A stretch of 14,358 bases of DNA, from NCBI GenBank assembly GCA_965372015.1, contig CBDVAP010000071.1, forward strand, positions 1 through 14,358, in the 5' to 3' direction. This document shows positions 1 through 5,127 of this stretch, piece after piece. Both the position numbers and the translations under genes were made by a program. Each line of letters begins with the position of its first letter. Positions within the stretch are counted from its first letter, which is position 1. This DNA is from JACZSB01 sp965372015. GTDB taxonomy: Bacteria > Fidelibacterota > Marinisomatia > SCGC-AAA003-L08 > TS1B11. A model generated the notes under the pieces. That model saw nothing but the letters and a program-made list of their open reading frames with translations. It was not told the DNA's origin and did no database searches.

Positions 1-1325
1 TCGCAAGTGAAAATGGTCTCTTTGATTCGTTGGCGGCTCTCATCACAGAGGTAGGGATCGGTAAGCCCCCGGAATTTATTATCCTGGTCCTCCTCGGTCA
101 TGGGCTCGCGGGGGTCACCCTTGGGATACTCCAGGTACACCGAATGCTCCTGGCCGCCGGTGGTCCTGATAGTCACCCGCGAGGGTTGTTTGGCGGGAAA
201 CAGTTGCTCGAACTCATCACTGGCCTCACCCTTGATCTTGTGGATAATCGTTTTCAGCCGGGGATCGGCGATCTTATCGTCATCGAAGGTGCGGGTAGTG
301 ATCTCCCGGTCCAGGATAGCTCGGGCGATACAGAAAGGTAGACTGTGGTCGGCTGTCTCCCGGCCGCTAGGTTCGTATTTATGGGGATCGAACAGGATAT
401 CGGTGGCCCGGGCGATGGTGGTAATCACCACTTCCTCCACCTGCTCCGGTTGGATGTCATGTTCCCGCACTAACTTCAGAGTGGCGCTGATGTGGGTATG
501 GGTCAGCGCCTCAGTGGGGAAGGCCTTCATGGAGCACTCCAGGATCTTGAAGGAATCACCCAGCCCGCCCACCAGTTTGGCCTCATCCCAATCGGGCCCG
601 AAGGTATCCATGAAACCTTCTTTACCTTCAAATATCTCCTCGGGACCGGTATAATCGAGCTCGGCCAGCTTGGCCGCGAACACCCCGTCGCGCACCGCCA
701 TGGGGTCCACCGTATTTTTCATCATGGTGAGCTGGCCGGCCGTGACCGCCCCCACGGTATAACTGTGGGAACCGGCGATACCGATGGCGTTCACCAGCTG
801 GTCCTCCGACAACCCCAGCAGTTTCCCGGCCACAATGGGTGCGACGAACTGAGTCAGGGTGGCGTGGTGCCATTTGCGCTCCCGAATGCCGGGCAGGGCG
901 AACTCGCACAGGCGCTGTTCGAACTCATAGCCCAGGACGATAGCCACGATGACCTGTTTCATGGTGGCGCCGGTACTCTCGCCCACAGCCAGGGCGGCCG
1001 GGATCAGATCCGAGGGATGGCACGGGTCTTCCCGCCAGTAAATATCGTTATAGTCCAGGGCTCTGACGGCCAGGGAATTGATCAGGGTAGCACTCACCGT
1101 CGGGATTTGATCCCCACTGACAAACAGGGTGGCTTCCGGCAGACCTGCCATGTGACGATATACGCGGCGCATGATCTGCACATCCCGGGTATTGAAGCCC
1201 CCGAAAGCGCAACCCACCGAGTCATACAGGTAGCGCTTGACTTCCCCGACCACATCCCTGGGCAGGTCGGTATACTGCAGCTGCAGCGCAAAACGGGCCA
1301 TTTGCCGGGATATGCTGGTTTTCAT
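1..1325 (-). CDS. MmgE/PrpD family protein (2-methylcitrate dehydratase-like), 3' end beyond the window
   Basis: Translated from the minus strand, the open frame gives 441 codons without a stop and runs off the left edge. The family usually has about 450-480 residues, so only a short C-terminal piece is missing. Family landmarks visible are LDYND (Asp91 and Asp94), CHPSD (His103), KWHHATL (151-157), a lysine in MMKNTVDP (Lys203), GPEEIFEG (227-234) and ADHSLPF (325-331). In cis-aconitate decarboxylase of this superfamily, the equivalent Asp, His and Lys positions form the active site. Family members dehydrate 2-methylcitrate or citrate, decarboxylate cis-aconitate, or epimerise iminodisuccinate; the substrate here cannot be told from sequence alone. 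The ATG at 1325 follows AAGGA with 7-8 bases of spacing. It lies downstream of the isocitrate/isopropylmalate-type dehydrogenase on the same strand, with the GxxExxY cassette between them, which suggests a shared role in tricarboxylate metabolism. No prpB, prpC or aconitase is in view. Confidence 0.9.
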   Translation of the reverse strand, partial: MKTSISRQMARFALQLQYTDLPRDVVGEVKRYLYDSVGCAFGGFNTRDVQIMRRVYRHMAGLPEATLFVSGDQIPTVSATLINSLAVRALDYNDIYWREDPCHPSDLIPAALAVGESTGATMKQVIVAIVLGYEFEQRLCEFALPGIRERKWHHATLTQFVAPIVAGKLLGLSEDQLVNAIGIAGSHSYTVGAVTAGQLTMMKNTVDPMAVRDGVFAAKLAELDYTGPEEIFEGKEGFMDTFGPDWDEAKLVGGLGDSFKILECSMKAFPTEALTHTHISATLKLVREHDIQPEQVEEVVITTIARATDILFDPHKYEPSGRETADHSLPFCIARAILDREITTRTFDDDKIADPRLKTIIHKIKGEASDEFEQLFPAKQPSRVTIRTTGGQEHSVYLEYPKGDPREPMTEEDQDNKFRGLTDPYLCDESRQRIKETIFTC

Positions 1326-1364
1326 CGTTTTTCCTTATTTTCTTGAACGACTAATTTCTAAAAA

Positions 1365-1437
1365 CCACAAAGCCTGCCCTGAGCGAAGCCTGTCCTGAGC
1401 CTTGCCGAAGGGTCGAAGGGACACAAAGGACACAAAG
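1365..1437. repeat. Left CACAAAG arm of the GxxExxY cassette, interrupted by a REP-like palindrome
   Basis: CACAAAG units occur at 1366-1372, 1422-1428 and 1431-1437. The block GACACAAAGGACACAAAG (1420-1437) ends one base before the stop codon of the GxxExxY gene. It is the inverted counterpart of 1829-1846 with 2 mismatches in 18 bases. Between the first unit and this block lies a 47-base stretch (1373-1419) with CCTGAGC and TCGAAGG motifs, listed separately. Confidence 0.75.
1373..1419. repeat. REP-like dispersed repeat nested in the left arm
   Basis: The 47-base stretch contains CCCTGAGCGAAGCCTGTCC followed by CCTGAGC, then GCCGAAGG and TCGAAGG. The combination CCTGAGC...TCGAAGG is a common short dispersed genomic repeat in many environmental bacteria (known pattern, from memory). 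It splits what would otherwise be a continuous array of CACAAAG units. Whether it is multi-copy in this genome cannot be seen from one window. Confidence 0.6.
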
Positions 1438-1438
1438 A

Positions 1439-1822
1439 TTAATCCAAGATAATCCTCTTAATGCCGTTCTTCAATACCGGGACATTGAAATTGATTAAAA
1501 GCGCGAGGTTAAATCCACTAGTCTTCAAGTAAGAAATGACCTGAGCCATATGGATCGGAGCAATCATCTCTACCGCTTTTAATTCTATAATCAACTTTTC
1601 CCCAACCAATAGATCCAGCCACCCCTCACCAACGATACGGCCTCGATAATTCACCGCGATGGGATATTGACGTTGATATGGAATACTCTGGTGATCGAGT
1701 TCAATACACACGGCTTCTTCATATACCGACTCCAGAAAACCTGGTCCTAATGCCCGGTGTACCGCGATTGCGGCCCCAATAACATTCCGAGCTAGCAGTT
1801 CAATGTCTTTTCCTAGACTCAT
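1439..1822 (-). CDS. GxxExxY protein (PD-(D/E)XK nuclease-like family)
   Basis: This 127-residue protein carries the family signature GFLESVY at residues 28-34. It also has WLDLLV (Asp69) followed by IIELKA (Glu79, Lys81), the D...ExK layout of the PD-(D/E)XK nuclease fold (PDDEXK_3 group). Length matches the family. The biochemical role of GxxExxY proteins is not established; a nuclease-type activity is inference from the fold. The ATG at 1822 has no clear Shine-Dalgarno sequence, since the CACAAAG repeats occupy that position. The gene is visibly AT-richer than its neighbours. It is tightly bracketed by inverted CACAAAG arms, starting one base after the stop and six bases before the start. 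It lies in the same direction between two metabolic genes, so it may be co-transcribed with them. Family call is confident; function is not. Confidence 0.92.
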   Translation of the reverse strand: MSLGKDIELLARNVIGAAIAVHRALGPGFLESVYEEAVCIELDHQSIPYQRQYPIAVNYRGRIVGEGWLDLLVGEKLIIELKAVEMIAPIHMAQVISYLKTSGFNLALLINFNVPVLKNGIKRIILD

Positions 1823-1828
1823 AAGGTA

Positions 1829-1854
1829 CTTTGTGCTCTTTGTGTCTTAGTGGT
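1829..1854. repeat. Right CACAAAG arm (inverted) of the GxxExxY cassette
   Basis: CTTTGTG units lie at 1829-1835 and 1838-1844. Positions 1829-1846 read CTTTGTGCTCTTTGTGTC, the reverse complement of the left block at 1420-1437 with 2 mismatches in 18. The following CTTAGTGGTT (1847-1856) matches in inverse the AACCACAAAG at 1363-1372 with one mismatch. The arm sits immediately upstream of the GxxExxY start codon, so it is also that gene's 5' leader. Confidence 0.75.
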
Positions 1855-1883
1855 TCAATCTTTTTCATGTCTCCGTGGTTTCT

Positions 1884-3002
1884 CTACAACTTCGCCGCCA
1901 CCGCCTCCGCCAACTCCAGGCTGGTGTTCTCTCCGCCCAGGTCGTAGGTGCGGACCCGGCCCTCAGCGATCACGGCGGCCACCGCGCTCTCCAGCCGGCC
2001 GGCCATGTCATGTTCGCCCAACCAATCGAGCATCATTTTCGCCGTGAGCAACATGGCGCTGGGATTCACCTTGTACTGGCCGGCGTACTTGGGGGCACTG
2101 CCGTGTGTGGGCTCAAAAACGGCGTATTTGTCGCCCAGGTTGGCGCTGCAGGCGAAACCCAGTCCGCCCACCAGCTGGGCCGCCAGGTCGGACAGGATAT
2201 CGCCGAACATGTTCTCGGCCACCAGTATCTCGTAGTCCTGGGGATTCTTCACCAGCCACATGCACTGGGCGTCGATGTTGGTCTCCCACAGGTCGATGCC
2301 CGGGTACTTCTCAGCCACTTCCCGGGCGGTGCGGATCATCAGGCCCCCGGTCTCGCGCAACACATTGGGCTTATCCACCACGGTCACCGATTTACGGCCG
2401 TACTTTTGGGCATACTCAAAAGCCTTGCTCACGATGTTCCGGCAGCCCTGGCGGGTCATGATGCGGGTGGACAGGGCAATATTATCCAGGCCGAACTGCT
2501 CGAATTTAGCCATCTTGGGGTGGTTGGCGTTCAGGGCATCGAACACCGCCCGGGGCAATGGGTGGAACTCTACCCCACCATACATGCCCTCGGTGTTCTC
2601 CCGGAAAATGACGATGTCCACATCATCCCGGTAGTTCAGGGGGTTACCGGGATAGGCCTTGCAGGGCCGCAGGTTGGTGTGCAGGTTGAACTGTTGCCGC
2701 AGCCGCACAATTGGTGAGAAGTATACGTAGCCCTTATCCTTGAGCGCCGGATCCAGTTCCCCGGCGGCTTCATCTTTGGGCTTGGAGGTAATGGCCCCGA
2801 ACAGGGCGCAATCGGTCTGCTGCATCATCTCGATGGTGCGCTCTGGCAGGGCCTCGCCCTCGGCCTTCCAGAACTCCCAGCCGATGTCGCCGGGGAGGTA
2901 CTCGGCGTCCAGCCCCAGGCGATCCAGCACCAGGCGGGCGCACTCCATCACGTCGTTGCCCACGCCATCGCCGGGCAACCAGGCGATACGATATTTTGCC
3001 AT
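1884..3002 (-). CDS. Isocitrate/isopropylmalate dehydrogenase family protein, NAD(P)-dependent
   Basis: This 372-residue beta-decarboxylating dehydrogenase oxidises a 2-hydroxy acid (isocitrate, isopropylmalate, malate or tartrate class) with NAD(P)+ and a divalent metal. Landmarks are GDGVGND (11-17), the substrate arginines Arg102 and Arg112 spaced as in isopropylmalate dehydrogenase, FRENTEGMYGG (133-143; Arg134, Tyr141), VVDKPNVL with catalytic Lys211, metal-binding Asp244, Asp268 and Asp272 (GDILSD), and the cofactor loop THGSAPKYAG (299-308). FRENTEG and THGSAPKYAG lean towards NAD-type isocitrate or homoisocitrate dehydrogenases rather than LeuB, but substrate is not certain. The frame extends upstream to 3086. 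I chose the ATG at 3002 because it gives the canonical N-terminus and follows AAAGGAG at good spacing. Downstream on the same strand are the GxxExxY gene and the PrpD-family gene. Confidence 0.93.
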   Translation of the reverse strand: MAKYRIAWLPGDGVGNDVMECARLVLDRLGLDAEYLPGDIGWEFWKAEGEALPERTIEMMQQTDCALFGAITSKPKDEAAGELDPALKDKGYVYFSPIVRLRQQFNLHTNLRPCKAYPGNPLNYRDDVDIVIFRENTEGMYGGVEFHPLPRAVFDALNANHPKMAKFEQFGLDNIALSTRIMTRQGCRNIVSKAFEYAQKYGRKSVTVVDKPNVLRETGGLMIRTAREVAEKYPGIDLWETNIDAQCMWLVKNPQDYEILVAENMFGDILSDLAAQLVGGLGFACSANLGDKYAVFEPTHGSAPKYAGQYKVNPSAMLLTAKMMLDWLGEHDMAGRLESAVAAVIAEGRVRTYDLGGENTSLELAEAVAAKL

Positions 3003-3146
3003 GTATGAATTCTCCTTTGTTGAGCGGTCAGCCCTGTGACCCCACTGACAGACGGGCCAAGGGGTGCAAAGATATAAGGGATCCAAATTTATGCAACCGG
3101 GGCGGGAATGTGAAGGGCAAAGGGGGTGATCTCAGGAAATACAAGC

Positions 3147-3171
3147 CGGCCCCAGGAAACCTCCGGGGCCG
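3147..3171 (-). terminator. GC-rich hairpin, possible terminator
   Basis: CGGCCCC (3147-3153) pairs perfectly with GGGGCCG (3165-3171) across an 11-base loop. On the minus strand only a weak T-rich run follows. It lies about 130 bases past the stop of the lipoprotein gene, so it could end that transcript. It also lies 25 bases past the stop of a short gene-tail-like frame at 3197-3256. No other clear element is visible in the 3003-3299 gap. Confidence 0.4.
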
Positions 3172-3299
3172 AACTTCATTTCTGGATGGCCCTTCTCTAC
3201 TTCAGCAGGAGCAGAGTGTTGTTCCGGAGGTAGTAAGAGATAGTCAGACGGGCGATTCAGCCGGCTCCAACCATAGTCGTATCGCTGGTATATCGCAGG

Positions 3300-3764
3300 C
3301 TACCTTAAAAATACTAGTTTGCCACCACTCTCGTAAGTAAACACCATATCCTCATCCGTTATTTCAAATGCAACCGTGGTTGGTTCATCTTTTACGCGGT
3401 GAGTGCGCATATTACTATCATAAGAGTAGGTTAATTTGCCCGCCTGTTCATCAACGGAATAGGTACCATACCCGGCCCGATATGTTGAGAAAGCATCCGC
3501 AAGTTCTTCTAGCGTTTCCGGATCGGCATCCAGGTCGAGACGCTCAGGGATCATTACCTGGCTGGCAAACTTCCCGTCCGGGTAGTAATGATAAAGGCCT
3601 TTTGAGGGCTGTACATCACCATCGGGGGTAGTCCAACTTGATACTATCCACCTTCCCTCCCAGGGTTTGGATTCGACTTTCTGTTGACAACCGGCAATGA
3701 AAAGACCGGCGGCAAGTACTATACCAACAGCAGACACACGATGGAGTTTTTCTAATTTTCGCAT
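3300..3764 (-). CDS. Lipocalin-like domain lipoprotein
   Basis: The protein has 154 residues from the ATG at 3764, which follows a G-rich ribosome binding site (GGGGGGA, 7 bases of spacing). A longer start at 3812 would bury the signal peptide, so I reject it. Residues 9-25 are a hydrophobic signal segment ending in a lipobox, FIAGC, with Cys26 as the expected lipidated residue. After it comes WEGRWIVSSW...DGDVQPSKGLYHYYPDGKF, which resembles the lipocalin-like domain family seen in many small bacterial proteins (a G-W strand, then a YxPDG turn). The remainder is beta-rich and charged. It probably sits in the periplasmic face of a membrane. Its ligand and role are unknown. It is a single-gene unit with gaps on both sides. 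Confidence 0.8.
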   Translation of the reverse strand: MRKLEKLHRVSAVGIVLAAGLFIAGCQQKVESKPWEGRWIVSSWTTPDGDVQPSKGLYHYYPDGKFASQVMIPERLDLDADPETLEELADAFSTYRAGYGTYSVDEQAGKLTYSYDSNMRTHRVKDEPTTVAFEITDEDMVFTYESGGKLVFLR

Positions 3765-3908
3765 TATTATTCCCCCCGACTGTTTGTTATCATTGAGAAA
3801 TTCAATAGCCATTTGAAATTATGGATAACCTGGGCTGTTTTCTATATTTAATAACGTGTTCCTGCAAATTGAGAGCTGCTGCTTAACCTAACCCACGGCC
3901 CGAGTGCT

Positions 3909-3942
3909 TTGCGGCGGATGGCGCCGGGTCAATCCGCCGCAA
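3909..3942. repeat. Perfect 11-bp inverted repeat (hairpin)
   Basis: TTGCGGCGGAT (3909-3919) and ATCCGCCGCAA (3932-3942) are exact reverse complements with a 12-base loop. A T-run follows about 16 bases later on the plus strand (3958-3964), but no plus-strand gene ends here. Its role as terminator, REP unit or protein site is open. Confidence 0.6.
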
Positions 3943-4070
3943 GCAGGCCCCGGAAGGTCTTTTTCTAGTGTCCGGTCAAGTCATGGAGAAACATGGCAGT
4001 CCTCACAATGGTGTTGATGGGTGATCGATATTTTCAGTCTGCTATCCCATTTTCGTAGGGTTGTTTCGGT

Positions 4071-4136
4071 ACGTATCCATGAAGATCAATTTAATTATAT
4101 TGCTAATTGAATACGGGCTGGCTATATTGGATACGT
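4071..4136. promoter_or_regulatory. 9-bp inverted repeats bracketing the receiver-gene promoter
   Basis: ACGTATCCA (4071-4079) and TGGATACGT (4128-4136) are exact reverse complements. The right arm starts at the last base of the -10 box and spans the likely transcription start; the left arm ends 20 bases before the -35 box. A third GATACGT lies at 4155-4161. The layout suits operator sites for a dimeric regulator, which is inference. Confidence 0.4.
4100..4128 (+). promoter_or_regulatory. Sigma70-like promoter candidate for the receiver gene
   Basis: TTGCTA (4100-4105) and TATATT (4123-4128) are separated by exactly 17 bases. They match the -35 and -10 consensus at 4 and 5 of 6 positions. 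Start of transcription would be near 4135, giving a leader of about 160 bases before the receiver gene at 4295. Confidence 0.45.
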
Positions 4137-4294
4137 GTGCATGCGGGGCATAAAGATACGTGGTTTACCATCTATTGGCTTTCTTACGTGTCCAGGCCCC
4201 TGTACCTTGGCAGGGTGAGAGAATTCACAGATAATTCAATGATTCTATTTAATTCGAGCAGGGATTATATGATCCGACTCCAGACAAGTAAATA

Positions 4295-4852
4295 ATGAAT
4301 ATACTCATCGTCTATGATTTAGCCATGAACCGGGCTGTACTTGAGCGAATCCTTAGAATGGAGGGTCATCTCACCGTCGGTGCGAGCCGTGTGGAAGATC
4401 TGAGGCCTTTGCTCTCCGGTAAAAGCAAGTTTGACCTCGTTGTTATTGACGTGCTCAGACCGGAGATAGATGGTATCAATCTTTATAAGGATTACCTGAA
4501 AATAGTGGACGCTTCTAAACAAGCAGCAAAAAAAATACCCTTCATCATGATAAATCCAGCACAGACTGAGGAGACCGCCATACAGAATGTTGGAAAACTC
4601 AAATATGCCAAGGACCTCGGATTCTTCGATATTCTCAGCAGACCACTGGATCACAACCGTCTCAAATCTTCCCTGGCCCGAATTGAAGGAAAAGTGGATC
4701 TCCAGGATCAAACTGAGCACCTGGGTGAATTTCCTAAAAGTCTGAAGGAACTTGCAAACAACCTTATCAATGACCACGATTCCACTGGCGCCACCATAAT
4801 GATCGACCTCCTTGAAAGCACGATTCCTATGTTGCGGACAGTTGTGAAGTAG
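4295..4852 (+). CDS. Atypical response-regulator receiver-domain protein
   Basis: This 185-residue protein has an N-terminal receiver-like domain (about 1-130): ILIVYDLAMNRAVLERIL, then LVVIDVLRPEIDG with Asp52 at the phosphoacceptor position, then DILSRPLDH near 112-120. Several receiver signature residues are altered. The acidic pair is Tyr7-Asp8 instead of two acids. The conserved Thr/Ser strand reads FIMIN, so Asn87 may replace it. The invariant Lys is Arg116. Residues 131-185 form a charged, probably helical tail with no recognised DNA-binding or catalytic domain. It may be a phosphorylation-independent or partner-binding receiver. The ATG at 4295 has no strong Shine-Dalgarno sequence. 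The gene is AT-richer than its neighbours, stands alone, and has no kinase next to it. Function unknown. Confidence 0.8.
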   Translation: MNILIVYDLAMNRAVLERILRMEGHLTVGASRVEDLRPLLSGKSKFDLVVIDVLRPEIDGINLYKDYLKIVDASKQAAKKIPFIMINPAQTEETAIQNVGKLKYAKDLGFFDILSRPLDHNRLKSSLARIEGKVDLQDQTEHLGEFPKSLKELANNLINDHDSTGATIMIDLLESTIPMLRTVVK

Positions 4853-4876
4853 ACCGCCGGCTAACCTTCCGTGAAA

Positions 4877-4909
4877 TTGAGCCCCGGTGAATGATGGCGG
4901 TAGGCTCAA
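4877..4909. terminator. Hairpin between convergent genes, possible terminator
   Basis: TTGAGCC (4877-4883) and GGCTCAA (4903-4909) pair perfectly, with a possible inner CCG/CGG pairing. It sits 25 bases after the stop of the plus-strand receiver gene, before the convergent M2 peptidase gene. There is no U-tract, so the call is tentative. Nothing else is evident in 4853-5095. Confidence 0.35.
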
Positions 4910-5084
4910 ATAAACTCTCCATAAACCAGACATCTCAGCAAAATAGCATTATTTCGCATGGAAACTAGCAGCCATGTTGGCCCAGAGTACAATATATAAT
5001 TGAGGAGCCCCACTCGAAGTACGGATAATTACAGCGAGGTGTTAGGAAGCGATTGTAATCAGTCTCCAGGTTGTTGCTACCGAT

Positions 5085-5127
5085 TGCTCCCGGCCCTACA
5101 GTTCAGGCAGGGTGTGCTCCCGGCCCT
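5085..5127. repeat. 13-bp direct repeat spanning the M2 peptidase stop codon
   Basis: TGCTCCCGGCCCT occurs at 5085-5097 and 5115-5127, exactly 30 bases apart. The downstream copy (in gene sense) overlaps the stop codon and the upstream copy codes within the last ten codons. It may reflect a small tandem duplication at the gene end. Confidence 0.5.

Larger units (their letters stand above)
3765..4294. other. 530-base intergenic stretch between divergent genes
   Basis: No convincing gene lies here. It holds a perfect 11-bp hairpin (3909-3942), a promoter candidate for the plus-strand receiver gene (4100-4128), and 9-bp inverted repeats around that promoter. From about 4015 to 4290 it is noticeably AT-richer than the surrounding genes. 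Confidence 0.6.

Noticed and set aside
492..1346. A 284-residue open frame antisense to the PrpD-family gene
   Set aside because: The minus strand here gives a continuous MmgE/PrpD protein; the plus frame is a composition shadow.
1875..2717. A 280-residue frame antisense to the dehydrogenase
   Set aside because: Shadow; the dehydrogenase on the other strand has all family landmarks.
3003..3086. N-terminal extension of the dehydrogenase by 28 residues
   Set aside because: The internal ATG at 3002 has a strong ribosome site and gives the normal family start.
3966..3985. AGTGTCCGGTCAAGTC resembling an insertion-sequence end
   Set aside because: No matching inverted partner and no transposase in the window; a short match recalled from memory is not enough.
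4107..4295. A 62-residue plus-strand frame ending in TAATG overlap with the receiver gene start
   Set aside because: Its ATG lies inside the predicted promoter (between -35 and -10), upstream of the likely transcription start. It has no ribosome site and no recognisable composition.
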